In this document: piece after piece, positions 25,748-34,091 of the stretch | Position numbering within the stretch: the stretch's first letter is position 1 | Layout: each line of letters opens with the position of its first letter | Source: Rubrivivax sp. | GTDB taxonomy: Bacteria; Pseudomonadota; Gammaproteobacteria; Burkholderiales; Burkholderiaceae_C | DNA: 64,000 nt | Reading direction: 5' to 3' | Assembly (NCBI GenBank): GCA_027490215.1 | Contig: JAIXYO010000033.1 | Location: forward strand, 62,001-126,000 | The notes under the pieces: model-generated | The model's database searches: none | Told to the model about the DNA's origin: nothing | The model's input: the letters and a program-made list of their open reading frames with translations, nothing else | Made by a program: the position numbers and the translations under genes

Positions 25748-26752
25748 TCAGTCTGCGCACGCTCGCCACAGGCGATCCCGCACACCGTCCCAGTCGGGGC
25801 CTGTCGGTGGCTCTTCGACCCAGATCAACTGGACACCCAGGTCATCGAAGCGGCGCAGCACGTTGAAGAGCTCGTGGGCCGCGAGGTCGGCGCGGGAGGG
25901 CATCACCTGATGGGCCACCGCAGAACCACTCGGCACAGGCAGGCGCGAATATACCGCCAGCGGTACGGCCGACTTTTGCGCGGTGGCATCGGTGGGCACG
26001 TCGGCCAGCCGCTTCAGCGCCGACTGCAACATACCCGGCGCCATCAACCTGACCCTGGCACGCGGCGCGTAATGGGAGGCCAGCGTGCCGGAAGCGCGGG
26101 GAGCATCTTCATCGCGGTCTGCGAGCGACTGGCCCAGCACCGCTTCGATCGCGCCGCGCGTGAGCGAGCCCGGCCGCAGCAGCACCGCGAGCCCGCGCGA
26201 GCAGTCGACGATGGTCGATTCGATGCCGACGTCGCAATCGCCGCCATCGAGCACGCGCAGGCCGGTGCCCAGTTCGGCCACCACATGCGCTGCCCGCGTC
26301 GGGCTGAGGCGGCCAAAGCGGTTGGCGCTTGGTGCGGCGATGCCAGGTACCCCGCGTGCAGCCACCTCACGCAACAACGCCAGCGCCACGGGGTGCGACG
26401 GGCAGCGCAAGCCGATGCTCGCCTGCCCGCCGGCACTCGCTGCAGCCACACCATCGGCACGCGGCACGATCACCGTCAGCGGGCCGGGCCAGAACGCAGT
26501 GACCAGCTTCTGCGCGAGATCGGGCCAGTCGGCACAGAACGGGCGGGCGGCCGAGGCGTCGGCGACGTGGACGATCAGCGGATGGTTTGTCGGGCGCCCC
26601 TTTGCCAAGAAGATCCGAGCCACCGCTGCATCGTCATCGGCACGAGCGCCCAGGCCGTAGACAGTTTCGGTCGGAAAGGCGACGAGCTCACCGGCAGCGA
26701 TGGCATCAGACGCCTCGGCGATGGCGCCGGGATCGTTTCCATCCAGCAGCAT
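25748..26752 (-). CDS. tsaC: L-threonylcarbamoyladenylate synthase, Sua5-type
   Basis: This 334-residue enzyme makes threonylcarbamoyl-AMP from threonine, bicarbonate and ATP, the first step of t6A tRNA modification. The YrdC domain shows LVAFPTETVYGLGARA, FLAKGRPTNHPLIVHV, FWPGPLTVI and APSANRFGRLSPTRA. After about residue 210 comes the linker GTLASHYAPRA and a C-terminal Sua5 domain ending EEPPTGPDWDGVRDRLWRA. The ATG at 26752 fits homologues; the open frame continues upstream but overlaps purK. It lies downstream of purK by 26 bp and is probably cotranscribed with purE-purK. Confidence 0.92.
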   Translation of the reverse strand: MLLDGNDPGAIAEASDAIAAGELVAFPTETVYGLGARADDDAAVARIFLAKGRPTNHPLIVHVADASAARPFCADWPDLAQKLVTAFWPGPLTVIVPRADGVAAASAGGQASIGLRCPSHPVALALLREVAARGVPGIAAPSANRFGRLSPTRAAHVVAELGTGLRVLDGGDCDVGIESTIVDCSRGLAVLLRPGSLTRGAIEAVLGQSLADRDEDAPRASGTLASHYAPRARVRLMAPGMLQSALKRLADVPTDATAQKSAVPLAVYSRLPVPSGSAVAHQVMPSRADLAAHELFNVLRRFDDLGVQLIWVEEPPTGPDWDGVRDRLWRACAD

Positions 26753-26778
26753 GGCAGCGTGCAACGTGGTCGGCAGCG

Positions 26779-27942
26779 TCAGAACGCCGGCAAGCCCAGC
26801 ACCGCAGCGGCTTGGAGCGCCACGGCCCGCGCCTGTTCGGCGGTGGCCGCGGTGACGGTCAGGTGCCCCATCTTGCGCGCGCGGCGCGGCGTCGCCTTGC
26901 CATACAGGTGCAGATGCACACCGGGCAGCGCCAGCAACGCGGCCCAGTCGGGTTCGCGCACTGGGGAATCTGCGGCGGCAAACCACAGGTCACCGAGCAG
27001 GTTCAGCATCACCGCCGGGGAATGCAGTCGCGGGGCGATCAGGGGCGCGCCGGTCATCGTGCGCACTTGCAGGTCGAACTGCGACAGGTCGCAAGCATCG
27101 ATGCTGTAGTGGCCGGAGTTGTGCGGACGTGGCGCCATTTCGTTGGCGACCAGGCTGCCGTCTTTCAGCACAAAGAACTCGACGCACAGTACGCCCACAT
27201 ATCCCAGCGAAGCCGCTACCCGCTGAGCGGCATCGATCGCGCGTTGCTGGACCTCAGAAGTGAGATCAGGCGCAGGCACCTGGGTCACGGCCAGGATGCC
27301 GTCGCGGTGCAGGTTCTGCTGCAGAGGGAAATGCACCACCTGCCCGGCCGCGCTGCGCGCGACGATGACGCTGACCTCGTAGGCGAGCGGCAACTGCTTT
27401 TCAAGCACCGCCGACACGCTGCCCAAGGATGCCCACGCCGCCGGCAGATCGTCCCGCGTCTTGACCCGCGCTTGGCCCTTCCCGTCGTAACCCAGGCGGG
27501 TGGTTTTCAGGATGCCGGGAAACAGCTCATCTGGCACCGCCGCGAGTTGCGACGTGTCCTCGATCACCGTGTAAGGCGCACAGGGGACATCGCAGCGTGC
27601 GAAATGGCGCTTCTCGGAGGCCCGGTCCTGGCACACCGCCACGGCTTGCGCACCCGGTGCCACAGGCCGGTGCGCGCCGAGCATCGTCAACGCATCGGCC
27701 GGCACGTTTTCGAATTCGGTGGTGATGGCCGCGCTGCGCTGCATCAGCGACGCAAGACCCTCTTGATCGAGGTAATCGGCTTGAATATGGTGGTGCGCAA
27801 CCAGCCCGGCGGGACTTTCCGGATCGGCATCCAGTACCGTGGTGTAGTAGCCCATCTGCTGCGCGGCGTGCACGAACATCCGGCCGAGCTGGCCACCGCC
27901 CATGACACCCAGCGTCGCGCCCGGGGCGATGAAAGGCATCAT
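26779..27942 (-). CDS. purK: N5-carboxyaminoimidazole ribonucleotide synthase
   Basis: This 387-residue ATP-grasp enzyme carboxylates AIR to N5-CAIR in purine synthesis. The N-terminal [35 protein letters not shown], and the C-terminal [26 protein letters not shown] blocks (read across its length) are diagnostic. The start overlaps the purE stop by 4 bp (ATGA), so the two consecutive pathway enzymes are translationally coupled. Confidence 0.95.
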   Translation of the reverse strand: MMPFIAPGATLGVMGGGQLGRMFVHAAQQMGYYTTVLDADPESPAGLVAHHHIQADYLDQEGLASLMQRSAAITTEFENVPADALTMLGAHRPVAPGAQAVAVCQDRASEKRHFARCDVPCAPYTVIEDTSQLAAVPDELFPGILKTTRLGYDGKGQARVKTRDDLPAAWASLGSVSAVLEKQLPLAYEVSVIVARSAAGQVVHFPLQQNLHRDGILAVTQVPAPDLTSEVQQRAIDAAQRVAASLGYVGVLCVEFFVLKDGSLVANEMAPRPHNSGHYSIDACDLSQFDLQVRTMTGAPLIAPRLHSPAVMLNLLGDLWFAAADSPVREPDWAALLALPGVHLHLYGKATPRRARKMGHLTVTAATAEQARAVALQAAAVLGLPAF

Positions 27943-28433
27943 TTCAAGTCGGCAGTCATGGCCCGCGCGACCTCGGTCTGTCGCGCACGGTAGGCCTCGA
28001 GCTTGGTGCGCAAGGCGGCGTCAGCCACGGCGAACATCGCCACGGCGAACAGTGCCGCATTGGCCGCGCCGGCAGTGCCGATGGCGAACGTGGCCACGGG
28101 AATACCCTTGGGCATCTGCACGATCGAATGCAGTGAATCGACCCCCTGCAGATGACGGCTGGCGACCGGCACGCCGAGCACCGGCACCGTGGTCTTGGCG
28201 GCCAGCATGCCCGGCAGGTGAGCAGCGCCGCCGGCACCGGCGATGATGGCCTTCAGGCCACGCGAGACCGCCGATTCGGCGTAGGCGAACATGTCGTCCG
28301 GCATGCGGTGCGCCGAGACGACGCGGGCCTCGAATGGAATGCCAAACTCGGTGAGAATCTCGGTGGCTGTGCTCAAGGTTTCCCAGTCGCTGCTGGACCC
28401 CATCACCACACCCACCACCGCAGGCGCGTTCAT
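27939..28433 (-). CDS. purE: N5-carboxyaminoimidazole ribonucleotide mutase
   Basis: This 164-residue enzyme rearranges N5-CAIR to CAIR. Class I PurE features are [13 protein letters not shown] near the N-terminus, [12 protein letters not shown] with the catalytic His, and [16 protein letters not shown]. The TGVP-like loop [31 protein letters not shown] completes the fold. It heads the purE-purK-tsaC run. A TACAAT hexamer on the minus strand at 28464-28469 is a possible -10 element, although no good -35 is placed 17 bp before it. Confidence 0.95.
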   Translation of the reverse strand: MNAPAVVGVVMGSSSDWETLSTATEILTEFGIPFEARVVSAHRMPDDMFAYAESAVSRGLKAIIAGAGGAAHLPGMLAAKTTVPVLGVPVASRHLQGVDSLHSIVQMPKGIPVATFAIGTAGAANAALFAVAMFAVADAALRTKLEAYRARQTEVARAMTADLK

Positions 28434-28532
28434 GGCCTTGCTCCACTTTTTTAGAAGCCTTGAATTGTAGGTGGCGCGGCGTTATCTCAATAAGCCCGGC
28501 TCCGCCTGCCCGTACGCACCTGACCTTCTGCC

Positions 28533-29477
28533 ATGATCAACATCACCCTCCAGAATTTCAAAACCGACCTGATCCAGGCTTCGGTTGACCAGGCCATCCT
28601 GCTCAACATCTGGGCGCCGTGGTCCGAACCGGCGAAGGCCCTCGGTCCGGTGCTCGAGAAGCTCGAGGTTTCCTATGCGGGTCGGTTCACGCTGGCCAAG
28701 CTGAATTCCGAGTCAGAGACCGAGATCGCGGTGCAGTTGTCGAAGCTCTTCGGCGTGCGCACCATTCCGTTCTGCGTGATGTTCAAGGGCGGTCAGCCGA
28801 TCGACGGGTTCGTCGACTCGCTGCCCGAAGCCGAGATCCGCCAGTTCCTCGACAAGCATGTGCCCAGCGTCGAGGAAATGGCCTTGGCGGAGGAAATGCA
28901 AGATGCCGAGGCCCTGTTGGCCGAAGGCGACTCGCACAGCGCCATCGCGAAGCTGCTCGACGCCGTCGCGGTCAACCCTGGCAATGACAGCGCCCGAGCC
29001 GACTGCCTGCGGGCCTTGTTGATGGCCGGCCGCGTCGACGAAGCCCGTGCTGTGTTCAATCCAGTGGCCGGCAAGGTGCTGCCGGATCCACGGCTGGTGG
29101 CCTGCGGCCATTGGCTCACGGCCTGCGAGCAGGCCCCTCTGTCGCGCTCGCCCGATGTGCTGACGGCAGCGATCGCTGCGAACCGACGCGATTTCGAGGC
29201 TCGTTTCGAGCTGGCACAGTTGCACTTCGCTTCGCAACGCTTCATCGAAGCGATGGACGAGTTGCTGGAAATCATCATGCGCGACAAAGTCTGGAATGGC
29301 GAGCTCGCGCGCAAGACCTATGTCGCCGTGCTTGACGTGATGGCCAAGCCGGCGCCAGCCAAACCGGCCGTCGCGGCGCCGAAGGGCGCGTTGGAAATCG
29401 CCGGCAAGGTTGACACCACGCCCACCGATCCTGAAGTGGATCGCTATCGGCGCAAGCTGAGCATGGCACTCTTTTGA
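28533..29477 (+). CDS. Thioredoxin-fold co-chaperone CnoX/YbbN-like, without active-site cysteines
   Basis: This 314-residue protein has an N-terminal thioredoxin domain (residues 1-110) and a C-terminal TPR-like helical domain (about 118-285), the CnoX/YbbN arrangement; in E. coli that protein binds unfolded clients and hands them to DnaK and GroEL. The usual WCGPC motif reads WSEPA (Trp30-Ser31-Glu32-Pro33-Ala34), so it cannot do dithiol exchange at that site. Cysteines elsewhere occur as IPFCVMF and RADCLR. AEEMQDAEALLAEGDSHSAI begins the TPR part. It is monocistronic and divergent from purE. Confidence 0.88.
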   Translation: MINITLQNFKTDLIQASVDQAILLNIWAPWSEPAKALGPVLEKLEVSYAGRFTLAKLNSESETEIAVQLSKLFGVRTIPFCVMFKGGQPIDGFVDSLPEAEIRQFLDKHVPSVEEMALAEEMQDAEALLAEGDSHSAIAKLLDAVAVNPGNDSARADCLRALLMAGRVDEARAVFNPVAGKVLPDPRLVACGHWLTACEQAPLSRSPDVLTAAIAANRRDFEARFELAQLHFASQRFIEAMDELLEIIMRDKVWNGELARKTYVAVLDVMAKPAPAKPAVAAPKGALEIAGKVDTTPTDPEVDRYRRKLSMALF

Positions 29478-29482
29478 CGGTT

Positions 29483-29507
29483 GCAGCAGCCCTCCGGGGC
29501 TCGCTGC
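29483..29507. terminator. Possible hairpin terminator between convergent genes
   Basis: AGCCC at 29488-29492 pairs with GGGCT at 29497-29501, and GCAGC at 29483-29487 with GCTGC at 29503-29507 across a one-base bulge. There is no T run on either side, so function as a terminator is uncertain. Confidence 0.3.
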
Positions 29508-29531
29508 CGACGCCATCATCGGGCAGACGAA

Positions 29532-30500
29532 TCAGGCGGTGCCGAGATCGAACTGCTCGCCGATCTGCAGTGACTGTCCCTGCAGGAACTGCGCGGCATT
29601 CAGCCGCTTGCCACCCGGGCGCTGCAATTCGGTGAGCATCACTGCACCGGTTCCGCAGGCCACGCTGATGCCAGCAGCAGACGCACCGCTTACCGTGCCG
29701 GGCTTCACCGCTGGTTGAGCGGCTGGCAGCGCCTGTGCGTGCCACAGCTTGACCACCTCACCCCGCAGCCGCGCGACAGCTCCAGGCGCGGGATTGAAGG
29801 CACGGATGCGCCGCGCGATGGTGTCGGCATCGAGATGCCATTCCACCGCGGCCTCGGCCTTGTCCACCTTCTTCGCGTAGGTCACGCCGTCTGTCGGCTG
29901 CGCGGTGGCGTGCAGTCCTCCGCAGGCGGCCAGTTCCAGCGCTTCGACAATGAGGCGCCCGCCCAGCGACGCCAGCCTGTCATGCAGCGAGCCGGTGGTG
30001 TCGCCGTCGGCAATGTCCATCGGTTCGGCGAGCAGCATCGGGCCGGTGTCCAACCCCGAATCCATTTGCATCACGGTGATGCCGGTGCGCGCATCGCCCG
30101 CCTCGATGGCTCGGTGGATCGGCGCCGCGCCGCGCCAGCGCGGCAGCAGGGACGCATGGATGTTCAGGCAACCCAGGCGCGGCAGAGCCAGTGTCCATTC
30201 AGGCAGGATCAGACCGTAGGCGGCCACCACCATCACGTCGGGCTGAACAGACTGCAAGGCCGCACGGGCTGTGTGAGCGTCGGTGGCGTAGCGTCCGTCG
30301 AGCCGCAGCCCATGGGGCTGAATCACCGCCAGTCCCTGCGCCACAGACCACGCCTTGACGGCCGAGGGCTGCAATTGCTGACCGCGCCCGGACGGGCGGT
30401 CCGGCTGCGTAAGTACAAGCGCGATGTCGAAGCCTGCGGCATGCAAGGCAGCAAGCGCGACGCGGGCGAACTCCGGGGTGCCGGCGAACGCCAGCCTCAT
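29532..30500 (-). CDS. fmt: Methionyl-tRNA formyltransferase
   Basis: This 322-residue enzyme formylates the initiator Met-tRNA. The catalytic triad matches the E. coli enzyme shifted by seven residues: Asn113 and His115 in [20 protein letters not shown] and Asp151 in [11 protein letters not shown]. The C-terminal OB-fold tRNA-binding domain starts after [14 protein letters not shown] and includes [11 protein letters not shown]. It is downstream of def by 18 bp in the usual pair, and the tRNA-fMet gene lies in the same window (52764-52840). Confidence 0.95.
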   Translation of the reverse strand: MRLAFAGTPEFARVALAALHAAGFDIALVLTQPDRPSGRGQQLQPSAVKAWSVAQGLAVIQPHGLRLDGRYATDAHTARAALQSVQPDVMVVAAYGLILPEWTLALPRLGCLNIHASLLPRWRGAAPIHRAIEAGDARTGITVMQMDSGLDTGPMLLAEPMDIADGDTTGSLHDRLASLGGRLIVEALELAACGGLHATAQPTDGVTYAKKVDKAEAAVEWHLDADTIARRIRAFNPAPGAVARLRGEVVKLWHAQALPAAQPAVKPGTVSGASAAGISVACGTGAVMLTELQRPGGKRLNAAQFLQGQSLQIGEQFDLGTA

Positions 30501-30518
30501 GCGCGAAGTGATCCCGCG

Positions 30519-31028
30519 TCAGCGCCCGTCATCACGCCAGTGTTTCAGCATCTTGGTCTTGATGCGGGTGCGCTTGAGCGGGCTCAGGTAATCAACAAAA
30601 ACCTTGCCCATCAGGTGATCCATCTCGTGCTGTACGCACTTGGCCAGCAGGCCCTCGGCATCGAACTCGAGCGGCTCACCGTCTCTGCCCAGCGCACGCA
30701 CCCGGACCTGGGCGGCTCGCGAGACCTTGTCGTAGACGCTGGGCACCGACAGACAGCCTTCCTCATCGATCACCTGCTCCTGACTGATGGACAGCAACTC
30801 GGGATTGATCAGCACCAGCGGCTTGTTGCGCGTATCCGAGGTGTCGATGACCAGGACCCGTTCATGCACGTCGACCTGGCTGGCCGCGAGGCCGACACCA
30901 TCGGCCTCGTACATGGTCTCGATCATGTCGTCGACCAGGCGGCGGATTCGGTCGTCGACCTGCGCCACCGGCCTGGCAACGGTGTGCAAACGGGGGTCAG
31001 GATAACGAAGGATGGTGAGCTTCGGCAT
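30519..31028 (-). CDS. def: Peptide deformylase
   Basis: This 169-residue metal enzyme removes the N-formyl group from new proteins. All three motifs are present: GVGLAASQ (residues 44-51), EGCLS (90-94, metal ligand Cys92) and QHEMDHLMG (His134, catalytic Glu135, His138). The spacing fits type-1 deformylases. It is first in the def-fmt pair and divergent from the LysM gene, with a 185-bp region between the chosen start codons. Confidence 0.96.
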   Translation of the reverse strand: MPKLTILRYPDPRLHTVARPVAQVDDRIRRLVDDMIETMYEADGVGLAASQVDVHERVLVIDTSDTRNKPLVLINPELLSISQEQVIDEEGCLSVPSVYDKVSRAAQVRVRALGRDGEPLEFDAEGLLAKCVQHEMDHLMGKVFVDYLSPLKRTRIKTKMLKHWRDDGR

Positions 31029-31213
31029 GGGGTGTGGCGGCCCGCTTTCGTTGCGACGGCAAGGGTTTAAAGGCAGAATCTTTCAAATCAGTTGAGGATT
31101 TTCGCTGAATTCCCAGCCACTTTGGCCGATACGGAATAGTGAGTATTGCGTACCCTTTGCTCGGCCCACCCATGACGCGTTGCCAGCCGCAACCCGTTAG
31201 GAGACTTCTTCCC

Positions 31214-32392
31214 ATGACCCGACCCGTGACTTCTCTGCCTGCCCGCAGTCCACGCTTGGCAGCCCTCGGTTTGTGCATGTCGATCACGCTGGGGGGCGTT
31301 GCTCCAGCCATCGCGGAGCCTAGTTTTCCGATTTCCGCGCAGCAGCGCGATACCGCGCAGAAGGTGGCCAGTGCGGGCGTCGCGCTGTCCGAATTGGCTC
31401 CCAACGCACCCGAATCGCACACGGTGAAGGCCGGCGACACGCTCTGGGGAATTTCAGGCCTGTTTCTGAAGTCGCCTTGGCGGTGGCCAGAGTTGTGGGG
31501 CATGAACCTCGATCAGATTCGCAATCCTCACCTGATCTACCCAGGTCAAGTCGTGTACCTCGACACTTCGGATGGCCGCGCACGCCTGCGGCTGGGGCAG
31601 GCGGTCGATGGCGGCGTGGTGAAGCTGTCGCCACAGGTTCGCTCCTCGACCCTGGCCACCACGGCCATCACGTCAATTCCGTTCAACCTCATCGAGCCGT
31701 TCCTGAACGAAGCCGTGATCCTTGACGGCAACACGCTGGACGAAGCCCCGCGCATCGTCGCCACCCGGGAGGGCCGGGTGCTGATGGCACGCGGCGACAC
31801 GGCGTATGTGCGAGGGAATCTGGGCAAGGACACCGTGTTCCGCATCTTCCGCCAGGCCAAGGCACTGCGCGATCCGACGACCAAGGAAATCCTTGGTTAC
31901 GAAGCACCGTATGTGGGAACAGCCGAGTTTGTACGGTCTGGCGACCGCAGCCGCGTCGACGAGAAGGAATCCTCGGCCCCGGTTCCAGACAGCTTCATCG
32001 TCACCAGCATCCGGCAGGATGCCAACGTGGGTGACCGGCTCGCCCCCGTGACGGCACGCGAGTACAGCAACTACATGCCGCACGCACCTCAGGGTGAGTT
32101 GGTCGGACAGATCGTCTCGGTTTACGGTGAAGCGGTCATGGCCGGACAGAACCAGATCGTCACGCTGAACCGCGGCAAGAGCGACGGTGTCGAGCGCGGC
32201 CACGTGCTGGCTTTGTGGCAGGACGGCTCGGAGGTGATCGATCGCACCGGCTCCGCGCCAACCCGCCTGAAACTGCCCGACGAGCGCCATGGCATGCTGT
32301 TTGTGTTCCAGGTCTTCGAACGCATGTCCTACGCACTGATCTTGTCAGTGAAGGAACCTGTGAAGCCAGGCGACCGCTTCTCGCAGCCCTGA
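31214..32392 (+). CDS. LysM-domain secreted protein
   Basis: This 392-residue protein has an N-terminal signal peptide likely cut after AIA (about residue 34). A LysM domain for peptidoglycan binding follows at about 69-116 (HTVKAGDTLWGISGLFL...NPHLIYPGQVVYL). The remaining ~275 residues are a beta-rich domain typical of LysM proteins found beside dprA in Burkholderiales, including VTLNRGKSDGVERGHVLALW. No enzyme motif is seen. The ATG at 31214 is preceded by TAGGAG at a suitable distance, which decides this start over ATG codons upstream. Confidence 0.87.
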   Translation: MTRPVTSLPARSPRLAALGLCMSITLGGVAPAIAEPSFPISAQQRDTAQKVASAGVALSELAPNAPESHTVKAGDTLWGISGLFLKSPWRWPELWGMNLDQIRNPHLIYPGQVVYLDTSDGRARLRLGQAVDGGVVKLSPQVRSSTLATTAITSIPFNLIEPFLNEAVILDGNTLDEAPRIVATREGRVLMARGDTAYVRGNLGKDTVFRIFRQAKALRDPTTKEILGYEAPYVGTAEFVRSGDRSRVDEKESSAPVPDSFIVTSIRQDANVGDRLAPVTAREYSNYMPHAPQGELVGQIVSVYGEAVMAGQNQIVTLNRGKSDGVERGHVLALWQDGSEVIDRTGSAPTRLKLPDERHGMLFVFQVFERMSYALILSVKEPVKPGDRFSQP

Positions 32393-32427
32393 ACAGTTGA
32401 GCACACGCGGGTCGGTGCGGCACTGAC

Positions 32428-33537
32428 GTGATCGATCACGACGAACTGGCCGCTTGGCTGCGACTGGTCGAAACGCCGAAGGTCGGTCGGGAAACCGCCC
32501 GCAAGCTGCTGGCTGCTTTCGGGTCACCGGAAGCGGCGCTCGCAGCTTCGTTCGACAGCCATTGCCGGGTGGTCAGCGAGTCGGCCGCACGGGCACTGAT
32601 GGCGCCCCCGGCGGACTTCAATGCGCGGCTTGATCGCACGCTCGCCTGGCTCGCTGATACCTCGTGTGACGCGGGCCGAACCGTCATCGTGCTTGGCGAT
32701 CCGCGTTATCCGCCGCGCCTGCTTGACACCGCCGACCCACCTTTGCTGCTGTACGCGCAGGGACGTGTCGATCTGTTGCAAGCCGATTCGATCGCCATCG
32801 TCGGCAGCCGCAACCCAACACCTCAAGGCATATTGAATGCGCGGGATTTCGCCCATGCCCTTGGCGAGGCGGGTTGGGTCGTGGTGTCGGGGCTCGCGCT
32901 CGGCATCGATGGGGCTGCCCATGAAGGTGCATTGGCGGCAGGCGCCGGCACGATCGCCGTGGTCGGTACCGGGCTCGACCGGGTGTACCCGAAGCGCCAT
33001 CTCGATCTGGCACATCGCATCGCCCGTGACGGCTTGATGCTCAGCGAATACCCTCTCGGCACACCAGCGCTGGCACCCCACTTCCCGCAGCGCAACCGGC
33101 TGATCGCCGGGCTGAGCAGCGGCACTCTGGTGGTCGAAGCGGCCTTGCAATCGGGCTCACTGATCACCGCGCGGATGGCTCTTGAAGCTGGGCGTGAGGT
33201 GTTGGCCATACCCGGTTCGATCCACTCTCCCCAATCACGCGGCTGCCATGCCCTGATCAAGCAAGGGGCCAAGCTGGTCGAGTCGGCCGGTGACGTGCTC
33301 GATGAATTGCCCTCTCAGTCGGTGGCGCGCCCACGTGCTGCGAACGAGGTGCCTGATGCGGGGACCGGCGATCCGCTGCTGGCTGCCATGGGCTACGAAC
33401 TGATGTCGCTTGACACACTGGTTGCCCGCACCGGCTGGTCGGCTCACGCACTGAACATCAGGCTCCTCGAGCTGGAATTGAGCGGCCAGGTGGCGCGACT
33501 GCCCGGTCAGCTTTTTCAGCGTATTGCAACGACCTGA
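32428..33537 (+). CDS. dprA: DNA-processing protein DprA
   Basis: This 369-residue protein loads RecA on incoming single-stranded DNA during natural transformation. The Rossmann domain shows IAIVGSRNPTPQG, VVSGLALGIDGAAHEGAL, VVGTGLDRVYPKRH and PHFPQRNRLIAGLS, followed by VVEAALQSGSLITARMALE. A SAM-like helical region precedes it, and a winged-helix domain (GYELMSLDTLVARTGWSAHA) ends the protein. The start is a GTG at 32428. The presence of dprA is consistent with, but does not prove, natural competence. Confidence 0.94.
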   Translation: MIDHDELAAWLRLVETPKVGRETARKLLAAFGSPEAALAASFDSHCRVVSESAARALMAPPADFNARLDRTLAWLADTSCDAGRTVIVLGDPRYPPRLLDTADPPLLLYAQGRVDLLQADSIAIVGSRNPTPQGILNARDFAHALGEAGWVVVSGLALGIDGAAHEGALAAGAGTIAVVGTGLDRVYPKRHLDLAHRIARDGLMLSEYPLGTPALAPHFPQRNRLIAGLSSGTLVVEAALQSGSLITARMALEAGREVLAIPGSIHSPQSRGCHALIKQGAKLVESAGDVLDELPSQSVARPRAANEVPDAGTGDPLLAAMGYELMSLDTLVARTGWSAHALNIRLLELELSGQVARLPGQLFQRIATT

Positions 33538-33544
33538 ATGCCGC

Positions 33545-33572
33545 CTGACGAGCTTGAGCGCTCGGGTATGAT
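33545..33572 (+). promoter_or_regulatory. Candidate promoter for smg (possibly leaderless)
   Basis: CTGACG at 33545-33550 and TATGAT at 33567-33572 are 16 bp apart. The expected start of transcription would fall at about 33579, the A of the ATG, and no ribosome-binding sequence precedes that ATG. Readthrough from dprA (41 bp upstream) is the alternative. Confidence 0.35.
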
Positions 33573-33578
33573 GGATTC

Positions 33579-34031
33579 ATGTTCGATGTGCTTGTGTATC
33601 TGTACGAGAACTATTGGCGCCCGGATGCCTGTCCGGATCACGCCCAGTTGACTCGAAAGCTCTCGTCGGTCGGCTTCGAGTCCGACGAGATCAAGGAGGC
33701 CTTGTCGTGGCTCGACGGGCTGGCCACGGCGGCAGAGTCGTACGTCGGCGAACAAGGCGTGCGCAGCCTGCGTGTGTATTCGCCTGTGGAGCAGGAACAC
33801 CTGGGCGAGGCTTCAATCGGCTTTGTCAGCTTCCTCGAGTCAGCCGGCGTGTTACCGCCCCCGATGCGCGAGATGGTGATCGACCGCGCCAGCGCGATCC
33901 CCGGCGGCCCGCTCGACCTGGAAGACCTGAAGATCATCGTGTTGATGGTCTTCTGGAGCCTGGGCGAAGAGCCTGATGCACTGATCCTCGACGAACTGTT
34001 CGTCGACGAAGAGGATAGGCTGATCCACTGA
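33579..34031 (+). CDS. smg: Smg family protein (DUF494)
   Basis: This 150-residue protein matches the Smg/DUF494 family: MFDVLVYLYENYW at the start, LTRKLSSVGFESDEIKEALSWL, and the C-terminal DLKIIVLMVFWSLGEEPDALILDELF. It is acidic and helical. The function is unknown; the gene is conserved beside dprA in many proteobacteria. No clear ribosome-binding sequence is seen. A strong intrinsic terminator lies 27 bp after the stop. The topA gene that often follows is absent here. Confidence 0.93.
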   Translation: MFDVLVYLYENYWRPDACPDHAQLTRKLSSVGFESDEIKEALSWLDGLATAAESYVGEQGVRSLRVYSPVEQEHLGEASIGFVSFLESAGVLPPPMREMVIDRASAIPGGPLDLEDLKIIVLMVFWSLGEEPDALILDELFVDEEDRLIH

Positions 34032-34057
34032 CCCGTCCCCTCACGCACAAGCTCAAC

Positions 34058-34081
34058 AAGCCGCCGACTGGCGGCTTTTTT
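34058..34081. terminator. Intrinsic terminator between smg and DUF1631 gene
   Basis: AAGCCGCC at 34058-34065 pairs perfectly with GGCGGCTT at 34070-34077 around a GACT loop and runs into a T tract on the plus strand. The minus-strand end also has an AAGCC side and may serve the convergent gene weakly. Confidence 0.85.
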
Positions 34082-34091
34082 CATCCGGGGA

